Shown piece by piece: positions 17,795 to 25,879 of a stretch of 64,000 nucleotides of DNA. Positions within the stretch are counted from its first letter, which is position 1. Every line of letters starts with the position of its first letter. The position numbers and the translations under genes were made by a program. The notes under the pieces are model-generated. The model was not told the DNA's origin. It saw only the letters and a list, made by a program, of their open reading frames with translations, and ran no database searches. Origin of the DNA: Mucilaginibacter sp. dw_454 (lineage in GTDB: Bacteria > Bacteroidota > Bacteroidia > Sphingobacteriales > Sphingobacteriaceae); contig NZ_JAAVVB010000002.1 of the NCBI RefSeq assembly GCF_018449775.1, positions 1 through 64,000 of the forward strand. The letters run 5' to 3'.

Positions 17795-18262
17795 TTAATG
17801 AGCGGCAAATTGTCCCACCTGGTAACTGCCTCCCGGTACCCGGAATGCAATGTTGAGACGATTGTAAGTATTGATGGTGGTTGTAGCCAGCGTAATATCT
17901 ATCAACTCCTCTTCAGAGAATTGTTGGCGGGCCTGCTCATAAACCTCCTCAGAAACTTCATTATTAGTTAAACGGGTAACGGCTTCGGCCCATGCCAGGG
18001 CAGCGCGCTCGCGGTCGGTGTACATAGGGCCCTCGCGCCATGCCGCCAGCATGTACAAACGTTGCTCGGTTTCACCTTCGGCACGCAGGTCCTTAGAATG
18101 CATATCCAGGCAATAGGCGCAACCATTTATTTGCGATACACGGAAGAGAATTAAATGTAAAAGTTTCTGCTCAACCGGCGATTTTGCCAGGTAGGCACCT
18201 AGTCCATATAATGCTTTCATAGCGCCCTGTCCTTTTTCAAAAAAATTAATACGTGGTTCCAT
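17795..18262 (-). CDS. carboxymuconolactone decarboxylase / AhpD-like protein
   Basis: A 155-residue protein of the AhpD-like family. The redox motif CAYCLDMH (CxxCxxxH) is at about residues 52-59, followed by the helical segment typical of alkylhydroperoxidase-like proteins. Such proteins reduce peroxides or act as small redox enzymes. Single-gene unit in the interruption between hemA and the other haem genes. Confidence 0.9.
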   Translation of the reverse strand: MEPRINFFEKGQGAMKALYGLGAYLAKSPVEQKLLHLILFRVSQINGCAYCLDMHSKDLRAEGETEQRLYMLAAWREGPMYTDRERAALAWAEAVTRLTNNEVSEEVYEQARQQFSEEELIDITLATTTINTYNRLNIAFRVPGGSYQVGQFAAH

Positions 18263-18439
18263 TTGATATTTTTAATGATTTATACCACCATGACGACTAG
18301 TCTAGACAAGATTGGACAGGTATCAAAAAAAATACCGATTTTTTTAACAACTAATTCATGAAATCCATATTTTTAAAACCCTAAACCATCAGTAAATTAA
18401 TTCGTTATCAATAGCCAATGAGCCTAAACCCTAAAAAAT

Positions 18440-18640
18440 ATGGAACTATTGTTAGATAAGTTAGACGCGCTGGAATACCTCATGGAAGAGATAAGAGAAA
18501 GCGCCCAACACATTGACGACCTCAGGTCAGACTTTTTATTAATGTCGGCCGATTATGAAGCAATCATTGCCTCGTTTAAAGATACCCGAAAAGTAAGGTT
18601 ATATATCAATTACTATGAACGTTCGGTTCCGGCAGATTAA
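18440..18640 (+). CDS. small helical protein, unknown
   Basis: A 66-residue, acidic, probably all-helical protein with heptad-like spacing in the first half (LLLDKLDALEYLMEEIRES). No family is recognised. It has a plausible ATG and a clean upstream spacer of about 170 bp from the divergent AhpD-like gene. The 262 bp after it holds nothing I recognise. Confidence 0.5.
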   Translation: MELLLDKLDALEYLMEEIRESAQHIDDLRSDFLLMSADYEAIIASFKDTRKVRLYINYYERSVPAD

Positions 18641-18902
18641 CTGCTGCCTGCGTGTAGCACCTTTTCAAGTTTACAACTTCTTTTTATCGTTCCATGCATG
18701 ATCGAAGTAGTATGCTGCACTGGCCAATTACTACCCGGCAATTATAGTGAGTTACCAGGCTACACTCAGCATTACAGCAAGCAAGTCAAAGCATCGCCAA
18801 TCATCACATCTCCCAAGTTCCCTTTTTTTAAACAAACTGCATTTTCGCAGGTTATAATTTAAGCTTATAGCCCCTGATAAGCTTAACTAAACCAATACAG
18901 CT

Positions 18903-19643
18903 ATGGGCTTTTTTGATAAATTGTTCAAGAAAAATGAACCGGAACATCCGGTTCAGGAAATAGACAAGGCAGCCGTCCCGGTGTATCCAATGATCAAGAT
19001 GGGCGAGTGGCAGGGCATGTCTCTGGCAAAGTCACTACCTTTTGTAATGAATGGCGATCAGCTTGATCTGGCCATTGTATTTGCCCAGGATGCCGGCGAC
19101 CGTTTCCAGTATATTTTAGAGACCGACCTGCAACAGCCTGACATAGCCGAGAACTTTAACCGCTGGCAACATAATATCAATGAGTATCCGTACGAGATTG
19201 AATTGGGCGACACCTTACAGAACCGGGTAATTTTCGCCTCGGGCGAGGATCATGCTTCCGAAAAAATACTGTCGGCTGCTTTTTTATCCGATGCCTGCCA
19301 GACCTTGAACACCGATAAGCTGGTTATCTCCATCCCGCGCCGCAGGTGTTTGATGATTACCCGTTACGACGAAGATTTTGAGCTGCTCGAAACTTTCTTC
19401 CGTCTGCATTTTATAGCCTGGCGCGAAGAAGACTATGGCAACGAGCCTATCACCGAAATGGTTTTTATAGCCGATAAAAACAAGGTACGATACGCAGTGC
19501 CCCTGGGTTTTCGCATAAATATCTATGAAAAAGACGGGCAGAAGGTGTTAAACTACGTCACTGCCGGCGAGTTGTTTGATGAAAACGACCAGATCAACTT
19601 CCAAAAGATAATGGAAAAGAACAAGATTCCGGTGTCGATTTAA
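18903..19643 (+). CDS. hypothetical cytoplasmic protein
   Basis: A 246-residue soluble protein beginning MGFFDKLFKK with no signal peptide or membrane helix. It has balanced composition and an alternating alpha/beta pattern, including ILSAAFLSDACQTL, ISIPRRRCLMITRYDE and MVFIADKNKVRYAVPLGF. The 'GFFDKLFKK' opening is common in small Bacteroidota proteins but not diagnostic. Family not recognised. Its neighbours give no functional clue. Confidence 0.6.
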   Translation: MGFFDKLFKKNEPEHPVQEIDKAAVPVYPMIKMGEWQGMSLAKSLPFVMNGDQLDLAIVFAQDAGDRFQYILETDLQQPDIAENFNRWQHNINEYPYEIELGDTLQNRVIFASGEDHASEKILSAAFLSDACQTLNTDKLVISIPRRRCLMITRYDEDFELLETFFRLHFIAWREEDYGNEPITEMVFIADKNKVRYAVPLGFRINIYEKDGQKVLNYVTAGELFDENDQINFQKIMEKNKIPVSI

Positions 19644-19686
19644 AATATAGCCGCTGTTACCCCCACACAATGCCGCTATCGGTTTA

Positions 19687-20157
19687 TTATTTTCTAAACG
19701 TATAAACAACATAAGCTGTTTTGTCACCTAAGGCAATTGGCGATTTTAAGGTCATGGAGCTTCCATCAACTTGCGCAACGTTTAGTTGGTAACCTTGCGC
19801 AATATGTTTCGCACTTTCGCCCTGAAACATCTTTTTAAACTGAAATATCGGGTTGTTTTTGTCTTGATCATTATAACTCCAGAATATGCTTTGCGAAGTG
19901 CCGTTAGCGAGGGTGTACGTACCGTTGCCGCTATTGGTAAGCTGCCATTTGCTATCAATAAAAGCTGCCGGTGGCGCCTGGTCAAATACATTTTGTACGG
20001 CACCCGGTAACAGGCCATCATAACTGATGTTAGTTAATGTCCAGGTACCGTTGATATGGCCGTGGTCTGCACCCACCAGGCTTTTTGTGGTTGAGCAAGC
20101 TTGTAAAATGAATACAAGAGATAAAACGCCAAGCGTTAATGTTATGATCTTTTTCAT
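19687..20157 (-). CDS. lipocalin-like lipoprotein
   Basis: A 156-residue lipoprotein: the signal ends at LQAC and is followed by STTK. The mature part opens with INGTWTLTNISYDG and has alternating strands (KWQLTNSGNGTYTLANG, TAYVVYTFRK), consistent with a lipocalin-like or META-type beta-barrel. Convergent with the gene on its left, 44 bp apart. Its upstream side faces a 700-bp gene-free stretch of repeats. Confidence 0.7.
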   Translation of the reverse strand: MKKIITLTLGVLSLVFILQACSTTKSLVGADHGHINGTWTLTNISYDGLLPGAVQNVFDQAPPAAFIDSKWQLTNSGNGTYTLANGTSQSIFWSYNDQDKNNPIFQFKKMFQGESAKHIAQGYQLNVAQVDGSSMTLKSPIALGDKTAYVVYTFRK

Positions 20158-20261
20158 CCTGATTGTGTGTATTTAGATAACTTTAACATAAATCTTGCCA
20201 AGTAGTGTGGATACTATATTATTTCATCTCCAACCTGGTAATGTAGTCGCTGCGCCTTTGT

Positions 20262-20448
20262 TGGTGCTAACACCATAGGTGTTTGGAAGATCTATTTTTG
20301 TCATTTTGAGCATAGCGAAAAATCTTATACGTGCGATATAAACGCCGGAAAAGTATAGTGGAGCCTACCAATTATATAAGATTCTTCACTCCGTTCAGAA
20401 TGACAAAAGGTTTTTTTTGAGTCTTCCGAACACCTGCGGTGCTAACAC
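20262..20448. repeat. nested inverted repeat
   Basis: The outer arms are 20262-20292 and 20419-20448 (TGCTAACACCATAGGTGTTT against its complement with a few mismatches). The inner arms are 20300-20329 and 20374-20404, of the type TCATTTTGAGCATAGCGAAA. A T run follows the inner right arm. The inner arms belong to a dispersed repeat type common in Bacteroidota genomes, to my knowledge. This is the left part of the 718-bp gene-free stretch 20158-20876, which also holds a W element, a Flavo-1-like repeat and the hemC promoter. Confidence 0.75.
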
Positions 20449-20469
20449 TAGCAAAAAACCAAAATGCGG

Positions 20470-20607
20470 GTGATCCAAAAAGACTTAAAAGTCAGAAAAA
20501 ATGATCCAAAGTGATCCAACTGTTAAAATAGTTTTCTTTTAATTGATTGATTTTTAATGCAATATATTTTTAAAGTGATCCAATTGATCCACACTATTGC
20601 GTGGATC
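20470..20607 (-). repeat. W element copy 1 (TGATCCA heptamers)
   Basis: Heptamers TGATCCA lie at 20470, 20501, 20511, 20575 and 20584, and an inverted TGGATCA at 20601. The clusters have periods of 10 (20501/20511) and 9 (20575/20584). A dyad GACTTAAAAGTC (20481-20492) sits 8 nt from the proximal cluster. The right end can fold as GATCCAC-8 nt-GTGGATC. It is aligned on the opposite strand to the copy at 32291. Confidence 0.8.
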
Positions 20608-20608
20608 A

Positions 20609-20705
20609 CCGCGTTAGGGATAGGAGCGGATACCGGCCCTGCGCCTTAAGGCCTTGAGCAGTATGAGCGGATAGCCCGGCCCGCTTCTATCAGCGGGAAC
20701 GCGCC
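20609..20705 (+). ncRNA. Flavo-1-like structured repeat, copy 1
   Basis: It begins GCGTTAGGGATAGGAGCGG and contains two related half-sites, AGCGGATACCGGCCC and AGCGGATAGCCCGGCCC. A local hairpin (CCCGCTTCTATCAGCGGG) and a 3' end AACGC that can pair with the opening GCGTT follow. The AGCGGATA...AGCGGATAGCC pattern resembles what I remember of the Flavo-1 RNA motif (Rfam), not checked. It abuts W element copy 1. Three more copies occur in this window. Confidence 0.5.
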
Positions 20706-20845
20706 ATGGTAATAAACCGGCAAAAACCACCATTAGCTTACTCAAAATTCACCTAATCTCTAATCACCAATCATTAATCTCAGGCCCCACTTGTCACTAT
20801 ATTTTCATAACATCAATTAATATGACAAACCTGCCTTTAAAAAAT

Positions 20846-20853
20846 TAAATTTG
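20846..20853 (+). promoter_or_regulatory. -7 promoter box for hemC-hemD
   Basis: TAAATTTG matches TAnnTTTG and lies 23 nt upstream of the TTG start of the hemC-hemD fusion. No clear -33 TTG box is seen. Confidence 0.45.
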
Positions 20854-20876
20854 CGGTTGCAAATAGATTAACCCTC

Positions 20877-22451
20877 TTGGACAGAACATTAATTATAGGA
20901 ACACGCGGAAGCGAACTGGCGCTATGGCAGGCCAATTTTGTGAAGGATAGCCTGGCGAAAGCTGGTATAAACGCTGAGTTAAAGATCATTAAAACCCAGG
21001 GCGACCGTATATTGAACTTAAGTTTTGATAAGTTGGAGGGTAAGGGCTTCTTTACCAAAGAGTTGGAAGAGGAGCTATTGGCAGGCACTATTGACCTGGC
21101 TGTACATAGCCACAAAGATTTGCCGACCGAGAACCCACCCGGGTTGATCATTGCTGCCGTTTCTGAGCGCGAGGATCCGTCTGAGCTGCTATTGATATTG
21201 AAGGATTGTGTGGATGTGAAGCAAAAGCTGTCGGTTAAATATGGCGCTATCGTGGGCACCTCGTCTAACCGCCGTAAGGCGCAGCTGCTGGCTTATCGCC
21301 CTGATCTGGAGATTGAGGATCTGCGCGGCAACGTGCCTACCCGCATTAACAAACTGCGCGAAGAGAACTACGATGCTATTATGCTGGCCAAAGCCGGTGT
21401 GAGCCGTTTGGGTATCGATTTGAGCGAGTTTCATGTAGAAGAACTGACCCCTAACGAAATCGTTCCTGCGCCTGCGCAAGGGGCGCTGGCCATACAGATT
21501 CGCGAAAGCGACACCGAGTTATTTGAGGCGCTGCAAGTACTGCATCATGCTGATGTAGCCGAGCAATTGGCTGTGGAGCGCACCGTGCTGAAACTGTTTG
21601 GCGGTGGTTGCCATTTGCCTTTGGGCTGCTATTGCCGTAAAGAGGATGGTAGGTTCCAGGTGTTCACCTCGAAAGCCGAGGAAGGCGACCAGTTCCCAGA
21701 CCGTTTATTCTTAGAGGCAGATAAAAGCGAAGGCTTATCTGAGCAGATTGTGGCTAAGTTTAACCCGGAACGTAAGTTGCCCGGCAGCGTATTTATATCG
21801 CGCGAGGTGAATGAGCAAAGCTACTTTAGACGCGCCCTGGAGAAACACAACATACAGATTGACGGCCGATCGCTGATCCGTACCGTGCCGGTGATTACCA
21901 AGCTGGATTCATACATATTAAAACATATCGACTGGGTATTCTTCTCGAGCAAGAACGCTGTGGAGTACTTCTTTCACCTGGACCCGCTATTGCCTAAAGA
22001 CGTTAAGTTTGGCGTGATGGGCGCAGGCAGCGAAGAGATGCTGCGTCGCAAAGGACATTTTGCTGATTTTACCGGCTTGGGTAATGATTCGGCCGATGTG
22101 GCTGAGGAGTTTGCCAGGCTAGCTAATGGCACACAGGTGCTGTTCCCGGGTGCTGAGGAATCGTTAAGAAGCGTGCAAAAAGGTTTGTCTGCGGATACTA
22201 AAGTCATTGACCTTGCGGTTTATGAAACAGTATTAGAAGAGGAAATAGAAGGCTCTGGCGCAGATGTGCTGGTATTTACCAGTCCGTCAAACGTTGACGC
22301 CTATTTTGCCGAGAATTTATTGGATCCATACCAAAAAGTTATTGCTATCGGTAAATCAACCGGTGCCAAATTTGATGAAATGGGTGTGAAATACACGCTG
22401 CCTTTCTCGCCCGACGAAGTAGGGCTGGCAGAGGCGGTGTTTGGGCTGTAA
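20877..22451 (+). CDS. hemC-hemD: hydroxymethylbilane synthase / uroporphyrinogen-III synthase fusion
   Basis: A 524-residue bifunctional haem enzyme. Residues 1 to about 300 are HemC, which polymerises porphobilinogen: GTRGSELALWQ, KTQGD, RGNVPTR and the dipyrromethane-binding Cys in GGGCHLPLGCY. Residues about 310-524 are HemD, which closes the ring to uroporphyrinogen III: SVFISREV, VFFSSKNAVEYF and FTSPSNVDAYF. The start is TTG; no upstream ATG is in frame. Fusing the two steps passes the unstable hydroxymethylbilane directly. First gene of the hemCD-hemB-hemL cluster. Confidence 0.95.
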   Translation: MDRTLIIGTRGSELALWQANFVKDSLAKAGINAELKIIKTQGDRILNLSFDKLEGKGFFTKELEEELLAGTIDLAVHSHKDLPTENPPGLIIAAVSEREDPSELLLILKDCVDVKQKLSVKYGAIVGTSSNRRKAQLLAYRPDLEIEDLRGNVPTRINKLREENYDAIMLAKAGVSRLGIDLSEFHVEELTPNEIVPAPAQGALAIQIRESDTELFEALQVLHHADVAEQLAVERTVLKLFGGGCHLPLGCYCRKEDGRFQVFTSKAEEGDQFPDRLFLEADKSEGLSEQIVAKFNPERKLPGSVFISREVNEQSYFRRALEKHNIQIDGRSLIRTVPVITKLDSYILKHIDWVFFSSKNAVEYFFHLDPLLPKDVKFGVMGAGSEEMLRRKGHFADFTGLGNDSADVAEEFARLANGTQVLFPGAEESLRSVQKGLSADTKVIDLAVYETVLEEEIEGSGADVLVFTSPSNVDAYFAENLLDPYQKVIAIGKSTGAKFDEMGVKYTLPFSPDEVGLAEAVFGL

Positions 22452-22465
22452 GCAGCCCAGTCAAT

Positions 22466-22545
22466 AGTCCATGGTCGATAGTCCATAGACTTTTATTTTA
22501 ATTAAGATATTCAAACTATGGACCGTCGACTATGGACCATGGACT
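22466..22545. repeat. palindromic word element (AGTCCATGG type)
   Basis: The left arm 22466-22488 is built from AGTCCATGGTCGATAGTCC. The right arm 22516-22545 is its imperfect complement (CTATGGACCGTCGACTATGG, then ACCATGGACT). It fills the gap between the hemC-hemD stop and the hemB ATG. Confidence 0.8.
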
Positions 22546-22551
22546 AAAATT

Positions 22552-23523
22552 ATGTTACAACGACCAAGAAGAAATCGCAAGAGCGAAGTGATACGCCAGA
22601 TGGTTCAGGAAACGCATGTGAATGCGGCTAATCTGATCTTCCCGCTGTTTATAGTGGAGGGGAACAACCAAAAGACGGAAGTAGCTTCGATGCCCGGAAT
22701 CTACAGATACTCGATAGATAACTTGCTGCGCGAGGTGGAGAGCTGCATGAAATTGGGCTTGAACGCGTTTGACTTGTTCCCCAACATCAGCGAAGAGCTT
22801 AAAGATAAATACGCTACCGAAAGCCACCGCGAGGAAGGTTTGTATCTGCGCGCTATCCGCGAAGTGAAGAAAAACTTCCCCGAAGCTTGTGTGGTAACCG
22901 ACGTAGCGATGGACCCTTACAGCAGCGATGGGCATGATGGTTTGGTAGAGAATGGTCACATTTTAAATGACGAGACTTTAGAGATCTTGGGCAAGATGTC
23001 ATTGGCCCAGGCGCAAGCAGGCGCCGATATCATTGCGCCAAGCGATATGATGGATGGCAGAGTAGGCTATATCCGCAATGTGCTGGATAAAAACGGGTTT
23101 ACTAACGTGTCGATTATGTCGTATTCGGCTAAATATGCCAGCGCGTTTTATGGTCCGTTTAGAGATGCGTTGAACTCGGCGCCTAAGTTTGGTGATAAAA
23201 AGACCTATCAGATGAACCCGGCTAACCAGCGCGAAGCGTTGATTGAAGCCAGATTAGACGAAGAAGAAGGCGCAGACTTCCTGATGGTAAAGCCGGCTTT
23301 GGCTTACCTGGACGTGATTAAACTGATAAAAGACGATACCGAATTACCGGTAGCAGCCTACAACGTAAGCGGCGAGTACGCCATGCTAAAGGCAGCCGTA
23401 CAAAAGGGGTGGTTAAACGAACAGCGTGCGGTAACCGAGGTGCTTACCAGCATCCGCCGAGCCGGCGCGACAGCGATTTTGACCTATCATGCTAAGGAAG
23501 TGTTGGAGAATAAATGGTTATAG
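22552..23523 (+). CDS. hemB: porphobilinogen synthase (5-aminolevulinate dehydratase)
   Basis: A 323-residue HemB, which condenses two 5-aminolevulinate molecules to porphobilinogen. The active-site lysines are in SYSAKYASAFYGPF and LMVKPALAYLD. The metal site reads DVAMDPYSSDGHDG: the zinc-binding cysteines of the E. coli or animal type are replaced by aspartates, as in plant-type Mg-dependent enzymes. Positioned between hemC-hemD and hemL, separated from both by palindromic elements. Confidence 0.97.
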   Translation: MLQRPRRNRKSEVIRQMVQETHVNAANLIFPLFIVEGNNQKTEVASMPGIYRYSIDNLLREVESCMKLGLNAFDLFPNISEELKDKYATESHREEGLYLRAIREVKKNFPEACVVTDVAMDPYSSDGHDGLVENGHILNDETLEILGKMSLAQAQAGADIIAPSDMMDGRVGYIRNVLDKNGFTNVSIMSYSAKYASAFYGPFRDALNSAPKFGDKKTYQMNPANQREALIEARLDEEEGADFLMVKPALAYLDVIKLIKDDTELPVAAYNVSGEYAMLKAAVQKGWLNEQRAVTEVLTSIRRAGATAILTYHAKEVLENKWL

Positions 23524-23615
23524 AGCTTAAAGCTAAAAGAATAAAGCTGAAAGCCTAACCAAGGAATAAATATAATAAAAACAAGCTTTAAGCTTTGCGC
23601 TTTCGGCTTTATGCT
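23524..23615. repeat. palindromic word element (AAAGCTGAAAG type)
   Basis: It begins at the first base after the hemB stop. The left arm is AGCTTAAAGCTAAAAGAATA then AAGCTGAAAGCC (23524-23555). The right arm, AAGCTTTAAGCTTTGCGC then TTTCGGCTTTATGCT (23583-23615), is the imperfect complement. It shares words with the elements at 12244 (inside ispG) and 55773. Confidence 0.8.
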
Positions 23616-23621
23616 AATAAA

Positions 23622-24989
23622 ATGCTTGACTCAATAAAAAAGATGTTTTCGAATGAGGGTGAAATGCCTGTAAGTACTACAGGTAAGCCGGATATCAGCA
23701 GGGAAAAATCAGCCGAGTTGTATGCTAAGGCTAAGACGTATTTCCCGGGCGGGGTAAACTCGCCGGTGAGAGCGTTTAAGTCGGTTTATGGTACACCGCT
23801 TTTCATCAAAAAAGGCGATGGCAGCCATATCTGGGATGCAGACGACAACGAGTTTATTGACTTTTGCTGCTCATGGGGGCCGTTGATTTTGGGACACAAT
23901 CATCCAAAGGTTAAAGAGAAAGTAATCGAGGTAATGCAGAACGGTATGTCTTTCGGCGCGCCAACAGCACTGGAGAATGAACTGGCTGAACTGATTCTCA
24001 AAAACAATAAATATATCCAAAAACTGCGTTTTGTAAGCTCGGGTACGGAGGCTGTTATGTCGGCTATTCGTTTGGCTCGCGGCTATACCAAGCGCGATAA
24101 GATCCTTAAGTTTGAGGGGTGCTATCATGGCCACTCAGATTCGTTATTAGTAAAAGCAGGTTCGGGCCTGGTTACTTTTGGTGAGACATCTTCAGCAGGC
24201 GTACCTAAATCATTTGCCGACGAAACTATCGTCATTGGCCTGAATGATACCGAAGCTTTACAAAAAGCATTTGCCGAGTTCAAGGATCAGATAGCCGCTG
24301 TTATCATAGAGCCTATCCCGGCTAACAATGGCTTACTGTTACAAACCAAAGAGTATTTACAAGCGCTGCGGGATATCTGCACGGCCAACGGCACGTTGCT
24401 GATATTTGATGAAGTGATCTCAGGTTTCCGCGTGGGGTTTGAGGGCGCAGCAGCTTACTACCGGATCCAACCTGATATCATTACTTACGGTAAGATCATC
24501 GGTGGTGGTTTGCCGGTAGGTATGTATGGGGCATCTGCAGAGATCATGGGCCATATCTCGCCCGATGGTGGAGTTTACCAGGCTGGTACCCTATCGGGTA
24601 ATCCGGTTGCTATGGCTGCGGGTATCGCTCAGCTGAGTGAGCTATTGCGTATGGGTTTCTATAAAGATCTGCACAAAAAAACAGAAGAATTTACCGAAGC
24701 CATCCAGCGTTTTGCTACCGCCAAAAGCTATAAATTTAAAGTGTTTAGTATTGGGTCGATATTTTGGTTTGCCTTTACAGATAAAGCAACTATTAGTACC
24801 GCTGACGAGATAGACCCAACCAGCATGGAGAAATTCAAGGTAATGCACCGGGAGTTGATCAATAGAGGTATCTATTTAGGTCCGTCTGGTTATGAGGTTG
24901 GTTTTATATCGTCGGCCCATACTAAGATTGATTTGGAGAAAGCAAAAAGAGCTATATTTGATAGTCTTGATTTGGTATTTAAGAAATAA
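23622..24989 (+). CDS. hemL: glutamate-1-semialdehyde 2,1-aminomutase
   Basis: A PLP-dependent enzyme of about 455 residues that converts glutamate-1-semialdehyde to 5-aminolevulinate, joining the HemA and HemB steps. Visible motifs: FPGGVNSPVRAFKSV, FVSSGTEAVMSAIRLARG (start about 125), GCYHGHSD, LIFDEVISGFR, and the PLP lysine in YGKIIGGGLPVG. The start is uncertain. ATG 23622 gives an N-terminal extension, while ATG 23664 (MPVSTTG, preceded by a GA-rich stretch) gives 441 residues, closer to usual family length. The TTG further upstream lies inside the palindromic element and is rejected. Confidence 0.95.
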   Translation: MLDSIKKMFSNEGEMPVSTTGKPDISREKSAELYAKAKTYFPGGVNSPVRAFKSVYGTPLFIKKGDGSHIWDADDNEFIDFCCSWGPLILGHNHPKVKEKVIEVMQNGMSFGAPTALENELAELILKNNKYIQKLRFVSSGTEAVMSAIRLARGYTKRDKILKFEGCYHGHSDSLLVKAGSGLVTFGETSSAGVPKSFADETIVIGLNDTEALQKAFAEFKDQIAAVIIEPIPANNGLLLQTKEYLQALRDICTANGTLLIFDEVISGFRVGFEGAAAYYRIQPDIITYGKIIGGGLPVGMYGASAEIMGHISPDGGVYQAGTLSGNPVAMAAGIAQLSELLRMGFYKDLHKKTEEFTEAIQRFATAKSYKFKVFSIGSIFWFAFTDKATISTADEIDPTSMEKFKVMHRELINRGIYLGPSGYEVGFISSAHTKIDLEKAKRAIFDSLDLVFKK

Positions 24990-24992
24990 GGT

Positions 24993-25868
24993 ATGAAACG
25001 CTCTTTTGTAATCTTTTACGCACTGATAACTTACGCTTTGGCTGAGTTAGTATGGTGGGGGTATATGCTGGTAAAATATCAGCCTGACCGTATAGGTATG
25101 ATCATGGGCGAGGGCATGGTGTTCATATTCGTTTTTGCTGTTGGCGCCGTCTATTTGCATAAATCATTTAGGCGCGAAAAGAGACTACAGGAGCAGAAAA
25201 AGAATTTCCTGTTATCGGTTACGCACGAATTGAAATCGCCGTTGGCTTCCATTAAGTTATTATTACAAACAATCCAAAAACGTGACCTGAACAAAGCACA
25301 GATCCTGGATTTTATAGATAAATCATTACTGGATATTGAGCGTTTGGACGATATGGTAGAGAACATGCTGCTGGCCTCAAAAATTGAGAATAGCTCGTAC
25401 ACTTTCCCTAAAGCGCATTTTAGTTTATCAGTTTTGGTAGATAGCATTGTCAATCGTTTACAGATAACCAAATGCGACGGTAATCAGCAGATTATCAATG
25501 CCGAGATTGAACCGAAGATTGAGATCGACGGCGATAAATTTGCGTTGACATCGGTAGTAACCAACCTCGTAGAGAATGCTATTAAGTATTCAAAACCTTG
25601 CGAAACGGTTGATGTGAAGTTATTCTCTAAAGATAATAAGGTTTACCTGCAAGTGGCAGATCATGGTATCGGTATTGCCGACGAGGAGAAACCCCGTATT
25701 TTTGAAAGATTTTATCGCGTGGGTAGCGAAGATACCCGCAATACTAAAGGAACCGGCCTTGGCTTATACATTGTAAAACAAGTATTAGATAAGCACGAGG
25801 CAAGCATCAGGGTCAAAGACAATCGCCCTGTTGGAAGTATATTTGAGGTTGTTTTTGCACTTACTTAA
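24993..25868 (+). CDS. sensor histidine kinase
   Basis: A 291-residue protein. Two membrane helices (about 5-25 and 35-55) leave only a short loop outside, with no HAMP or large sensor domain. The HisKA box is SVTHELKSPLASIK with the phospho-accepting His. The ATPase domain has the N box NLVENAIKYS, G1 DHGIGI, the F box ERFYRVG and G2 GTGLGLYIVKQ. It begins 3 bp after hemL and is followed 11 bp later by its response regulator. Its place inside the haem cluster suggests it responds to haem or redox state, but no direct evidence is seen. Confidence 0.93.
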   Translation: MKRSFVIFYALITYALAELVWWGYMLVKYQPDRIGMIMGEGMVFIFVFAVGAVYLHKSFRREKRLQEQKKNFLLSVTHELKSPLASIKLLLQTIQKRDLNKAQILDFIDKSLLDIERLDDMVENMLLASKIENSSYTFPKAHFSLSVLVDSIVNRLQITKCDGNQQIINAEIEPKIEIDGDKFALTSVVTNLVENAIKYSKPCETVDVKLFSKDNKVYLQVADHGIGIADEEKPRIFERFYRVGSEDTRNTKGTGLGLYIVKQVLDKHEASIRVKDNRPVGSIFEVVFALT

Positions 25869-25879
25869 ATCACAATATA

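Noticed and set aside
20470..20607. CRISPR array
   Set aside because: Heptamers repeat every 9-10 bp without unique spacers of 30 bp or any cas gene.
23595..23621. TTG start giving a 9-residue extension of hemL
   Set aside because: The extension is encoded by the right arm of a palindromic repeat and is not part of the HemL family.
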